A DNA stretch of 33,849 bases from Methanolinea sp. SDB (GTDB lineage: Archaea; Halobacteriota; Methanomicrobia; Methanomicrobiales; Methanospirillaceae): assembly GCA_001412335.1 (NCBI GenBank), contig LKUF01000414.1, positions 1 to 33,849 on the forward strand, written 5' to 3'. The notes beneath the pieces are model-generated. The model was not told the DNA's origin and searched no databases. It saw only the letters and a list, made by a program, of their open reading frames with translations. The translations under genes and the position numbers were made by a program. Positions 8,039 through 15,669 of the stretch are shown here, in pieces. Each line of letters opens with the position of its first letter. Position 1 is the stretch's first letter.

Positions 8039-8740
8039 ATGGACGAGATAAAGAAGGCATTCGATTCGGGTGCTTCTGCATACGATGCCCAGAGACGATT
8101 CATCATCCCGGGATTCGATGATTTGTACGAGGCAGCGATCTGGGCTGCCGAATGGCCGGGAGAGAAGCCGGCAATCCTTGATATTGGCGCAGGAACAGGG
8201 CTTTTAGCGGCACTTCTCCTGCAGAAGTATCCCCAATGCACGATCACCCTGCTGGATGTATCCGAAAATATGCTGGATGTAGCGCGAAAGCGTTTTTTTG
8301 GAATGAAAAATGTCGGATACCGTATACAGGATTATCGTTGCGAGACTATTGGAGGACGCTACGATCTCATCTGTTCTGCGCTCTCCATTCATCACCTCGA
8401 ACATGAGGATAAACGCTCATTGTACCGGAGAATATTCCAGCTTCTGAATCAAGGCGGCGTTTTCGTAAATGCAGAGCAGGTGATGGGGGAATCAGGCTGG
8501 CATCAGACGCGTAATTATTCATACTGGGATGAGTATGTCATGAACGGGCCGCTGCAGAGCGACCAGGTAAAAGAGGCTATGAAGCGGCGGGACAGCCTGG
8601 ATAAGGTCGAGAGACTCTCTGTACAACTGGATTGGCTCAGGGATACCGGTTTCTCTGACGTGGATGTCGTATACAAGAACAGGTCGTTTGCAGTATTCAT
8701 GGGTCGAAAGGGGGACTCGCTATCCGGGGACGGGATATGA
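8039..8740 (+). CDS. Class I SAM-dependent methyltransferase
   Basis: A 233-residue Rossmann-fold methyltransferase. Motif I is LDIGAGTGLLAALLL, the acidic residue closing strand 2 is in LLDVSENMLDVARKRF, and motif IV lies near YDLICSALSIHHLEHED. The N-terminus MDEIKKAFDSGASAYDAQRRFIIP is typical of small-molecule methyltransferases, so ATG 8039 is preferred over ATG 7961. The substrate cannot be told. It lies between trpB2 plus its kinase-like neighbour and the trp operon, in the same direction, but no tryptophan-pathway step needs it. Transcription probably continues from the trpB2 promoter; no separate promoter is obvious. Confidence 0.85.
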   Translation: MDEIKKAFDSGASAYDAQRRFIIPGFDDLYEAAIWAAEWPGEKPAILDIGAGTGLLAALLLQKYPQCTITLLDVSENMLDVARKRFFGMKNVGYRIQDYRCETIGGRYDLICSALSIHHLEHEDKRSLYRRIFQLLNQGGVFVNAEQVMGESGWHQTRNYSYWDEYVMNGPLQSDQVKEAMKRRDSLDKVERLSVQLDWLRDTGFSDVDVVYKNRSFAVFMGRKGDSLSGDGI

Positions 8741-8764
8741 TCAAATGCTATTCAATGCAATAAC

Positions 8765-8801
8765 GTATATATATGTTCATTGAAGTACATAATAGTACAT
8801 G
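8765..8801 (+). promoter_or_regulatory. trpE promoter with tandem TRP-box-like repeats
   Basis: A TATA element, GTATATATATG, lies at 8765-8775. Just downstream, AGTACAT occurs twice, at 8784-8790 and 8794-8800, with a period of exactly 10 bases, so both copies face the same side of the helix. On the other strand they read ATGTACT, matching five of six positions of the TGTACA TRP box. They lie between the TATA box and the expected transcript start at about 8796-8799. Confidence 0.6.
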
Positions 8802-8924
8802 AAATCTCTACTTCATGATGCGGTGATGCCCCTGGACTGGGGGCCGCCGTCGAGGAGACGGCTGACAAAGATACCACAAAACCCGGTAGAAAACCAGGAA
8901 AGAATGCCAGGATCATCCCGGTAA
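8799..8924 (+). other. Leader ORF or detached trpE N-terminus
   Basis: An open frame of 41 codons starts at ATG 8799, about 28 bases after the TATA centre, so it would be leaderless or nearly so. It begins MKSLLHDAVMPLDWG and ends at TAA 8922-8924. It overlaps the upstream open part of the trpE frame in the +1-related register. It has a single Trp codon. It could be a leader peptide, noise, or the true N-terminus of TrpE cut off by a frameshift. One extra base in the C4 run at 8829-8832 would join it to the trpE frame. Confidence 0.4.
8829..8862 (+). promoter_or_regulatory. Two consecutive GC-rich hairpins before trpE
   Basis: CCCC at 8829-8832 can pair with the G run at 8839-8843, and GCCGTC (8846-8851) pairs perfectly with GACGGC (8857-8862) around the loop GAGGA. 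They lie between the mapped-by-sequence promoter and the GTG at 8939. No T-run follows, so this is not an ordinary terminator. It may be an RNA leader structure or an accident of coding sequence. Confidence 0.35.
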
Positions 8925-8938
8925 TCAGGGAGATTCCC

Positions 8939-10342
8939 GTGCCCGGGGTTGATCCCTATGAACTCTTCCGGGCATTGGGTGTAAAAAGGGGGTATATTCT
9001 CGAATCAATAGAAGGGGTTCCCCGCAGGGCGGTCCGATCCATCATCGGACTCGAACCGGATATCGTCGTTTCATTTCTTGATGACCCTGTAATCGAAGGA
9101 GAAAGCGATCTCGTATCCCTCTTCTCATCGCCGGAAGGGGAAAATCCTGTTGACCGGCTCCGGGAGCTCATGGGAAGGATTGAATCTTTCGATTCGCGCA
9201 TTACAGAGTTTCATGGGGGCTTCGTCGGATATTGCAGTTATGATATGGTAACGGACCTGACAGCCGGACTCGTTGAGGCAGGCAGAGCCCATTCCCCCCT
9301 CGCCCGGTTCATGCTTGGAACCCGGGGTATCGTGTATGATCATGTGAAGGCGACATGTACCCTGTTTGACAATGCAATCATACTTCCTGGGATGGATGGG
9401 GTGGATGAGCAGGAGATGGCCCGGGAGAGGCTGGAATCCCTGGAGAAGCAGATTGGTGACGCAGTTTTCGTTTCGGATGGAATGCAGGATATCTCAGCAG
9501 ATCACGCGTTTGACTGGGAATCGTCTCTTTCACGGGAGAACTACGCGGAAGCGGTCGGGAAAGCCCAGGATTACATAAAAGCAGGGGATATCTTCCAGGC
9601 CGTCCTGTCCAGGAAGATATCAGGCCGGTTCAATGGAAATCCCCTGAGTATCTATGGCGCCATTCGCCGGATCAACCCGTCCCCGTACCTGTATTATCTA
9701 AATTTTGGGGACGAGGCGATCATCGGGTCAAGCCCGGAGATGCTTGTCCGTGTGGAGGGTGAAACAGTCCAGACCGTACCCATAGCCGGCACGCGCCCGA
9801 GGGGACGGGATGCAGCTGAGGACGATCTGCTCTCGAAGAACCTCCTTGCGGACCCAAAAGAGCTCGCGGAGCACCTGATGCTTGTAGATCTTGCCAGGAA
9901 TGATATCGGCAGGGTCTCTCGCTTTGGATCGGTCCAGGTCACTGAATTCATGGACGTTGAACGCTTCTCCCACGTCCAGCACATCGTCTCGCGGGTATGC
10001 GGAACCCTGCGCAAAGACTGCGACCGTTTTGATGCATTTCTTGCATGTTTCCCGGCGGGAACGGTGAGCGGAGCTCCCAAGATCAGGGCAATGCAGATCA
10101 TCTCCGAGCTGGAGGCTCAACCAAGGGGGCTGTATGCGGGGGCAGTCGGGTATGCCGCGTTTGGAAAGAACCTCGAATTCGCAATTGCCATCCGGACATT
10201 GAGAGTAAGTGCCGGAAAGGTCGAGTTTTCGACAGGTGCCGGAATTGTTGCAGATTCGATCCCGAAAAACGAGTACGAGGAGACAGAATTCAAGGCCCGG
10301 GCCATGATGGCGGCCATCCACCAGGTGGGTGATACACGGTGA
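8939..10342 (+). CDS. trpE: Anthranilate synthase component I
   Basis: The chorismate-binding subunit: with TrpG it converts chorismate and glutamine to anthranilate, the first committed step. Visible blocks are the tryptophan-feedback region YILESIEGVPRRAVRS near the start, then INPSPYLYYL, PIAGTRPRG, EHLMLVDLARND, FSHVQHIVSR, FPAGTVSGAPK and a C-terminal TGAGIVADS. With GTG 8939 the protein has 467 residues, and GGGAG at 8928-8932 is a good Shine-Dalgarno. However the same frame is open back to 8819 and encodes RIIPVIREIPVP, which looks like the conserved first strand of TrpE; no ATG, GTG or TTG lies upstream in that frame. The start is therefore doubtful. The gene overlaps trpG by four bases. 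Confidence 0.93.
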   Translation: MPGVDPYELFRALGVKRGYILESIEGVPRRAVRSIIGLEPDIVVSFLDDPVIEGESDLVSLFSSPEGENPVDRLRELMGRIESFDSRITEFHGGFVGYCSYDMVTDLTAGLVEAGRAHSPLARFMLGTRGIVYDHVKATCTLFDNAIILPGMDGVDEQEMARERLESLEKQIGDAVFVSDGMQDISADHAFDWESSLSRENYAEAVGKAQDYIKAGDIFQAVLSRKISGRFNGNPLSIYGAIRRINPSPYLYYLNFGDEAIIGSSPEMLVRVEGETVQTVPIAGTRPRGRDAAEDDLLSKNLLADPKELAEHLMLVDLARNDIGRVSRFGSVQVTEFMDVERFSHVQHIVSRVCGTLRKDCDRFDAFLACFPAGTVSGAPKIRAMQIISELEAQPRGLYAGAVGYAAFGKNLEFAIAIRTLRVSAGKVEFSTGAGIVADSIPKNEYEETEFKARAMMAAIHQVGDTR

Positions 10343-10914
10343 ATGTGGTGATCGTTGACTGCTTTGACAGCTTCACCTACAACCTCTTCCAGATGGTCGG
10401 ACAGATGGGGGCAAGGCCCATACCGATCAGGTCTGATATGCCGCTGCAAAGGATCCGTGAGGCAGAACCCGAGCGGATAATACTCTCACCCGGCCCCGGA
10501 AGACCGGAAGATTCAGGTGTCTGCCAGGAGGTAATCCGGCATTTTGCCGGGGATGTTCCGATCCTTGGAGTCTGCCTTGGCCACCAGACGATCATACAAA
10601 CGTATGGGGGAAGGATCTGCCGCATGAAAGCTCCCGTGCATGGGAAAACGAGCAGGATCATGCATTCCCGGAGAGGCATCTTTGCCGGTCTTCCAAGTCC
10701 CATGCAGGCTACACGATATCATTCGCTGGCGGTTGATCCGGACTGTCTGCCAAAAGAGTTCGAGACCCTGGCGGTGGCCGCTGACGACCAGTGCATAATG
10801 GCAGTGAGGCATCAGCGCCTTCCCATCACCGGGGTGCAGTTCCATCCCGAGAGCATCATGACACCGGCAGGTATGCAGATTATTGAAAACTTCCTTGTCC
10901 GGGGTGGTGCCTGA
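10339..10914 (+). CDS. trpG: Anthranilate synthase component II (glutamine amidotransferase)
   Basis: A class I glutamine amidotransferase of 191 residues that supplies ammonia to TrpE. The nucleophile cysteine is in GVCLGHQTI (about residues 75-83), the oxyanion-side loop is ILSPGPGRPED (about 49-59), and the catalytic His/Glu pair is in GVQFHPESI (about 164-172). It starts at GTG 10339, overlapping the trpE stop, and ends with its TGA overlapping the trpD ATG by one base. Motif order and length are standard, so the assignment is firm. Because the operon also holds every other trp gene, a para-aminobenzoate role is not needed to explain it. Confidence 0.95.
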   Translation: MNVVIVDCFDSFTYNLFQMVGQMGARPIPIRSDMPLQRIREAEPERIILSPGPGRPEDSGVCQEVIRHFAGDVPILGVCLGHQTIIQTYGGRICRMKAPVHGKTSRIMHSRRGIFAGLPSPMQATRYHSLAVDPDCLPKEFETLAVAADDQCIMAVRHQRLPITGVQFHPESIMTPAGMQIIENFLVRGGA

Positions 10915-11927
10915 TGAAGACGATTCTTTCCAGGCTCGCAGAAGGACGGGACCTCACATCATCCCAGGCACAAGAGGCGATGGATCTCCTGGCTTCAGGG
11001 CAGGCATCGGAAGGCCAGACCGGTGCATTCCTCGCAGCTCTCCGTCTCAAGGGGGAGACGGCCGAAGAGATTGCCGCATTCGGACAGTTGTTACGCAGGT
11101 ATGCAGTGTGCATCAGTCCACGGGTTGCAGGCCCGCTGGTCGACACGTGCGGCACCGGAGGCGACGGCTCCGGGACGTTCAATATCAGCACAGCTGCTGC
11201 GCTGGTGGCGGCAGGAGCGGGTATCCCGGTTGTAAAACACGGAAACCGGAGAGTCAGCAGTTCATGCGGGTCTGCAGACGTCCTCGAAGAGCTGGGAGTA
11301 AAGGTAGATCTGCCCCCGGAGATCGTATCCCGCATGGTTGAGGAGATAGGCATCGGATTTCTCTTTGCTCCATCGTATCATCCCGTCCTGAAATATGCCT
11401 CAACAGTCAGGCGCGATCTTGGATTCTCCACGGTCTTCAATCTACTGGGCCCCCTGGTTAATCCTGCCGATGCATCTGCCCGCCTTCTCGGGGTGTACGA
11501 TCCCGGTTTGGTACAAACCATTGCGCTGACACTCAGGATACTTGGGGCAGAGCGGGCGATGGTGGTCCATGGGGACGGACTGGATGAAATTACCGTTTCA
11601 GGTGAGACATCCGTGGCAGAACTCAGATGTGATAGGATTTGGAGTTATACCGTAACACCAGAGATGTTTGGATTCAGCCGTTCTCCACGGGCCTCCCTAC
11701 AAGGGCGTTTTCCCCGTGAAAACGCCGCGATCATCAGGGATATCCTTCAGGATGTCGAAGGGCCCTGCCGGGATGTGGTCATTATGAATGCAGCTGCCGC
11801 GATTTACCTGGGAGGCAGGGCCAATACCCATGAAGAAGGGATCTCGCTTGCAGAACGATCCATATGCACAGGTGCGGCCTACGGGAAACTGGAAGCGATG
11901 ATAATCCATTCACGAGGTGAGACATGA
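10914..11927 (+). CDS. trpD: Anthranilate phosphoribosyltransferase
   Basis: A 337-residue transferase that joins anthranilate to PRPP. The PRPP-binding glycine-rich loop is VDTCGTGGDGSGTFNIST, followed by VKHGNRRVSSSCGSADVLEELG and the anthranilate-site block FAPSYHPVLKYASTVRRDLG. FNLLGPLVNP is the family's conserved hinge. The length is normal. The start is ATG 10914, overlapping the trpG stop by one base; the end overlaps trpC by four bases, consistent with translational coupling along the operon. Confidence 0.95.
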   Translation: MKTILSRLAEGRDLTSSQAQEAMDLLASGQASEGQTGAFLAALRLKGETAEEIAAFGQLLRRYAVCISPRVAGPLVDTCGTGGDGSGTFNISTAAALVAAGAGIPVVKHGNRRVSSSCGSADVLEELGVKVDLPPEIVSRMVEEIGIGFLFAPSYHPVLKYASTVRRDLGFSTVFNLLGPLVNPADASARLLGVYDPGLVQTIALTLRILGAERAMVVHGDGLDEITVSGETSVAELRCDRIWSYTVTPEMFGFSRSPRASLQGRFPRENAAIIRDILQDVEGPCRDVVIMNAAAAIYLGGRANTHEEGISLAERSICTGAAYGKLEAMIIHSRGET

Positions 11928-12685
11928 TCCTGAACAGGATCCTGGAGACTACCGCCACCCGGGTTGCCGGATTACCATGCGAATTTCCGGTCCGGCAGAG
12001 GCAAAAGATGCCGAATTACAGTCTCTACCGGTCTCTAGATCATATTCCCGGTCAGAATCCGATTATTGCGGAACTGAAATTCGCCTCCCCGTCAAGGGGC
12101 CCTATCAGAGCGGGAGCCGATCCGGTGACCTGTGCGAAAATGCTCGCGGAAGGAGGGTGCCGCGCCATCTCGGTCGTGACCGAACCCTTCTTCTTCTCAG
12201 GCAACCCGGAGATCATTCCTGCAGTCAGGTCGGGTATTGATATTCCCATCCTCCGCAAGGACTTCATAATCGATGAACTCCAGCTCGCAGAGACCCGGTC
12301 GCTTGGAGCCGATGCAGTCCTCCTGATCTGCAGGGTACTGGGAGAGAGAATCGGCGAATTTGTTGAATCTGCATTCAGATTGGGCCTGGAACCTCTCGTT
12401 GAGGTACACAACGCCGGTGAAGTGAGGGCGGCCCTGGATACGGGTGCCAGGCTCATCGGGATCAATAACCGGAACCTTAAGGACCTTTCTATCGACCTTT
12501 CAACAACAAGGAGGCTCGCACCACTGGTGCGGAAGGCCGGACGGAGAGTCATTTCCGAGAGTGGTATACTGTGGCCGTGCGACGTGAAGACCCTCTCCCG
12601 GCAGGTTGATGGCTTTCTCATAGGCTCCTCGATAATGGCGGCAAAAAACCCGTCAAAACGATTGGAGGGATTTGTATTCGCGTAA
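11924..12685 (+). CDS. trpC: Indole-3-glycerol-phosphate synthase
   Basis: A 253-residue TIM barrel that closes the indole ring from CdRP. The catalytic lysine is in ELKFASPSRGPIR, the second lysine in LRKDFIIDE, and the conserved glutamates in VVTEPFFF, PLVEVH and ISESGI; IGINNRNL is the phosphate-side loop. The C-terminus ending KRLEGFVFA is typical of TrpC, which argues that the gene ends here rather than fusing to trpF. It carries A AAA AAC at 12643-12649 near its end. The stop codon overlaps the beginning of trpF. Confidence 0.95.
   Translation: MILNRILETTATRVAGLPCEFPVRQRQKMPNYSLYRSLDHIPGQNPIIAELKFASPSRGPIRAGADPVTCAKMLAEGGCRAISVVTEPFFFSGNPEIIPAVRSGIDIPILRKDFIIDELQLAETRSLGADAVLLICRVLGERIGEFVESAFRLGLEPLVEVHNAGEVRAALDTGARLIGINNRNLKDLSIDLSTTRRLAPLVRKAGRRVISESGILWPCDVKTLSRQVDGFLIGSSIMAAKNPSKRLEGFVFA
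12664..12678 (+). promoter_or_regulatory. Shine-Dalgarno that decides an ATT start for trpF
   Basis: GGAGGG at 12664-12669 is an almost perfect Shine-Dalgarno. Counted from GGAGG there are seven bases to ATT at 12676, the optimal spacing. No ATG, GTG or TTG in the trpF frame lies between here and 12754, and the essential KICGIT motif lies before 12754. Confidence 0.65.
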
Positions 12686-13257
12686 AAATATGTGGGATAA
12701 CGACACCGGAAGATGCACGGGTAGCGGTCGGTGCCGGGGCGGACGCCATAGGGGTGGTGCTCTTCTCCCGTTCACCCCGCTCGGTATCACCGGCAAAGGC
12801 ACGGGAGATATTCGATGCGGCGGGTGAAGGCGTCTGGAAAGTTGCCGTCACCCACACCACGTCGGAAGATGAGATGAGGATCATCTTCAACGAAGTCTCG
12901 CCCGACGCGATCCAGGTCTTCTGTCATGACCTGCGGGACTTTCCTTCGCACGTGAAGGTGATCAGGGCAGTCGCGCCGGGGGACCCGATCCCCGACGATG
13001 CCGATGCACTGATAATAGACTCCAGCCACGGAAAAGGGGTGATATATGACGAGATATTTGCCAGAAAACTCGTCAATTCAACAGATATCCCGGTCATCCT
13101 TGCCGGAGGACTCTCCCCTGACAATGTATCAGAGGCTATCGAACGCGTTCGTCCTTTTGCGGTGGATGTGGCTTCCGGGGTCGAGGAATTTCCGGGGAAG
13201 AAGAACCCCCGAAAAGTGAGGGATTTCATCAGGATTGCCAGGGGGGCGAATATATGA
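12676..13257 (+). CDS. trpF: Phosphoribosylanthranilate isomerase, apparent ATT start
   Basis: A 193-residue TIM barrel that isomerises PRA to CdRP. From ATT 12676 the protein begins (M)RVKICGITTPEDARV, which carries the catalytic cysteine in KICGIT and matches the standard TrpF start. The catalytic aspartate is probably in LIIDSSHGKG; the phosphate loops are ILAGGLSPDNV and VDVASGVE. The first conventional start, GTG 12754, would remove the first strand and the catalytic cysteine, so it cannot give an active enzyme. The gene overlaps the last ten bases of trpC, and its TGA overlaps the trpB ATG. A sequencing error is the main alternative. Confidence 0.88.
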   Translation: MRVKICGITTPEDARVAVGAGADAIGVVLFSRSPRSVSPAKAREIFDAAGEGVWKVAVTHTTSEDEMRIIFNEVSPDAIQVFCHDLRDFPSHVKVIRAVAPGDPIPDDADALIIDSSHGKGVIYDEIFARKLVNSTDIPVILAGGLSPDNVSEAIERVRPFAVDVASGVEEFPGKKNPRKVRDFIRIARGANI

Positions 13258-14426
13258 ATGAACCCACTCGTTTCGGAGCGTATGGTGGCCAGTATGTCCC
13301 CGAGACCCTGATCTGTGCGCTTGAAGAGCTTGAGCAAGCATACAGGACCATCGTCCCGTCCCGGGCTTTTCAGACTGAGATGGAATATTACCTGAAAGAG
13401 TATGCAGGGAGAGAGACCCCGCTTACGTTCTGCAGGAACATGTCGAGGGATTGTGGCTGCAGGATATACCTGAAGCGCGAGGATCTCCTTCATTCCGGTG
13501 CCCACAAGCTGAACAACGCTCTTGGACAGGCTCTCCTGACAAAAGCCATGGGGAAGAAGCGGATTATTGCCGAGACAGGGGCCGGACAACACGGGGTTGC
13601 CACGGCCATTGCCGGTGCTGCACTCGGTCTCCCGGTCGAGGTCTACATGGGAGTCGAGGACATGGGGCGGCAGTCGCTGAATGTAGCGCGCATGGAGATG
13701 CTCGGTGCTCGTGTCATCCCTGTACGGTCAGGGTCCCGGACCCTGAAGGATGCAATAAACGAGGCCCTGCGTGAGTGGGTAGCAAACGTAGGGGATACCC
13801 ATTACCTGATTGGATCGGTTGTGGGTCCCCACCCGTTTCCTGCACTTGTGCGGGACTTCCAGACCGTAATCGGAAGAGAGACGAGAGACCAGATACTCGA
13901 AAAAGAAGAGCGGCTTCCGGATGTGCTTGTGGCCTGTGTCGGTGGCGGCTCGAATGCGATAGGTATGTTCCATGCCTTCTTAAAAGACGATGTGGCTCTT
14001 TTTGGGGCAGAGGCAGGCGGAGAGGGCATAAAAGGACGGCATGGGGCGACTCTCTGCCGTGGACGTCCGGGAGTGCTCCACGGGACCTATACCTACCTGA
14101 TCCAGGACGCCTTCGGCCAGATCCTGGAGTCGCACAGCATTTCAGCCGGGCTTGATTATCCCGGCGTCGGCCCGGAACACAGTTTTCTGAAGGATGAGGG
14201 GAGGGTCACGTACCAGCCGGTGACTGATGAAGAAGCCCTGGACTCCTTCTTCTACCTGTCACGTACTGAAGGCATCCTCCCTGCTCTTGAATCGGCCCAT
14301 GCCGTGGCCCTTGCACGCACAATTGCAGATGATCTCGATGACGACGGAATACTGGTGATAAACCTCTCCGGCCGCGGAGACAAGGACGTTGCCCAGGTGG
14401 CAGCTCTCATGGGGGGATGCAGGTGA
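13254..14426 (+). CDS. trpB: Tryptophan synthase beta chain, classical TrpB1
   Basis: A PLP enzyme of 390 residues forming the alpha-2-beta-2 complex with the TrpA encoded next. The PLP lysine is Lys85 in HSGAHKLNNALGQ, AETGAGQHGVATA carries the catalytic glutamate, and CVGGGSNAIG is the phosphate loop. The start YGGQYVPETL is the classical TrpB N-terminus. ATG 13254 overlaps the trpF stop (ATGA) and is preceded by an AGGGGGG Shine-Dalgarno. With trpB2 at 5383 the window holds both beta-chain types; this one is the partner of TrpA. Confidence 0.96.
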   Translation: MNEPTRFGAYGGQYVPETLICALEELEQAYRTIVPSRAFQTEMEYYLKEYAGRETPLTFCRNMSRDCGCRIYLKREDLLHSGAHKLNNALGQALLTKAMGKKRIIAETGAGQHGVATAIAGAALGLPVEVYMGVEDMGRQSLNVARMEMLGARVIPVRSGSRTLKDAINEALREWVANVGDTHYLIGSVVGPHPFPALVRDFQTVIGRETRDQILEKEERLPDVLVACVGGGSNAIGMFHAFLKDDVALFGAEAGGEGIKGRHGATLCRGRPGVLHGTYTYLIQDAFGQILESHSISAGLDYPGVGPEHSFLKDEGRVTYQPVTDEEALDSFFYLSRTEGILPALESAHAVALARTIADDLDDDGILVINLSGRGDKDVAQVAALMGGCR

Positions 14427-15241
14427 ATCATCACGATTCACGCATAGCTGATCTCTTTGGGTCGAGATCAGGTACGCTCCTTGTCGCCTGCACGATGGCG
14501 GGAGATCCCGACTTTGTGACCAGTATCAGGATAATCCAGGAGATGATCGATGCAGGTGGAGACATGATCGAACTGGTCATGCCGCATTCAGACCCTGTTG
14601 CCGACGGGCCCGTCATGCAGGAGGCAGTGTCGCGGGCACTGGATGCGGGAATGAATACGGACCGGTTTTTCTCTCTCATCAGCGAGATTAGAAAGGGATA
14701 CGGGACACCACTGGTCGTTCTCACCTATGCAAACATCGTTATCCAGCGTGGCATTGAGCAGTTCTACCGGGATGCCGCGAATGCAGGGGCGGATGGAGTT
14801 GCGGTAGCTGATGTCCCACTGGAAGAATCAGGACTCTTCATTGCTGCGGCACGGAACGCTGGTATTGAACCCATACTCTTTGTGAGCCGTACGACATCGA
14901 AGGACAGGCTCGAAAAGATCCTTTCAGCAGCCGGCGGGTTCATCTACCTCGTTGCAGCCATGGGTGTGACCGGTATCAGGGGTGGGGTTCCGGAGGAGAC
15001 ACTCGTCTGCCTGCGGGAGGTAAAAGGTCGGACAGGTCTCCCGGTAGTCCCGGGTTTTGGCATTTCAGGGCCCGAGCAAATCCGAACCTATGCCGCTTCG
15101 GGGGCCGACGGTGTTATCGTGGGATCCGCCCTCGTAAAAGAGATAGCCCAACAGGTGAAACTGGGATGCGATCCTGTTTTGAAAGTCGGAGAACTCATCC
15201 GCCGGTTAAAATCAGGCTGCATCGTCGACAGTCAGTGTTGA
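14417..15241 (+). CDS. trpA: Tryptophan synthase alpha chain
   Basis: A 274-residue TIM barrel that cleaves indole-3-glycerol phosphate and passes indole to TrpB. The catalytic glutamate is in DMIELVMPHSDPVADGP and the catalytic aspartate in VAVADVPLEES; AAMGVTGIRGG and GFGISGPEQ form the phosphate-binding end. The N-terminal VACTMAGDPD corresponds to the usual FVTAGDPD, a mild divergence. ATG 14417 is preceded by a G6 run and overlaps trpB by ten bases; GTG 14423 is an alternative. It is the last gene of the operon, followed by a terminator. Confidence 0.96.
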   Translation: MQVNHHDSRIADLFGSRSGTLLVACTMAGDPDFVTSIRIIQEMIDAGGDMIELVMPHSDPVADGPVMQEAVSRALDAGMNTDRFFSLISEIRKGYGTPLVVLTYANIVIQRGIEQFYRDAANAGADGVAVADVPLEESGLFIAAARNAGIEPILFVSRTTSKDRLEKILSAAGGFIYLVAAMGVTGIRGGVPEETLVCLREVKGRTGLPVVPGFGISGPEQIRTYAASGADGVIVGSALVKEIAQQVKLGCDPVLKVGELIRRLKSGCIVDSQC

Positions 15242-15248
15242 AGGATCC

Positions 15249-15281
15249 TGTCCGGCAATCCGGACACCAAATCTCTTTTTT
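15249..15281 (+). terminator. trp operon terminator
   Basis: TGTCCGG (15249-15255), loop CAAT, and CCGGACA (15260-15266) form a perfect 7-base-pair hairpin. A run of six T follows at 15276-15281 after a short spacer. It lies 8 bases after the trpA stop and also separates the operon from the convergent VOC gene. In archaea the T-run is likely the main signal. Confidence 0.75.
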
Positions 15282-15300
15282 AGGTGAATGGTTTTCCCTG

Positions 15301-15669
15301 CTACCGTGCAGCCGGTTCCTCCTGCCATAGCCCGAACGCATTGCCTTCTGTATCCATGCAGTGTGCCAGGGATCCGAATCCGGGAACCGGGGTCTTTTTG
15401 AGGGTTACCGTGCCCCCAAGTGATATCACTCTCTCAATGTATTCATCGATTGATGCGACCCCGATATAATTCATGATGCGCTGTCCCGGAGCTCCCCTCT
15501 TTCCCAGGCCGCCGCCTACCCCTGCACTGCCGTCCAGGGCTCTCGTCTCCACCAGGCAAAAGTCGGGAAATCCGGTCTCCCTGAATTCCCATCCAAACAG
15601 CTCCCTGTAGAATTGCCGTGCCCGTCCTGGATCATCAGCAGGCACGTCGAAATGGACGATTGTTGGCAT
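15301..15669 (-). CDS. VOC-fold (glyoxalase/bleomycin-resistance) protein
   Basis: A 122-residue protein with two beta-alpha-beta-beta-beta units. The beginning MPTIVHFDVPADDPGRARQFYRELFGWEF is the standard VOC opening, and the second unit has YIERVISLGGTV and ends DTEGNAFGLWQ. Usual metal ligands can be read at His in IVHFDV and Glu in TEGNAFG, but the full set cannot be confirmed by eye. Substrate unknown; relatives include isomerases, dioxygenases and resistance proteins. The start is ATG 15669; a longer upstream reading to 15756 has no VOC character. It lies 93 bases downstream of the SagB-type gene on the same strand. Confidence 0.85.
   Translation of the reverse strand: MPTIVHFDVPADDPGRARQFYRELFGWEFRETGFPDFCLVETRALDGSAGVGGGLGKRGAPGQRIMNYIGVASIDEYIERVISLGGTVTLKKTPVPGFGSLAHCMDTEGNAFGLWQEEPAAR

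Noticed and set aside
8799..8924. A classical Trp-codon attenuator leader peptide
   Set aside because: Only one Trp codon occurs and no T-run follows the hairpins, so a bacterial-type attenuator is not supported.
12754..12756. GTG as the trpF start
   Set aside because: It would remove the KICGIT block with the catalytic cysteine and the first barrel strand, and has no Shine-Dalgarno.
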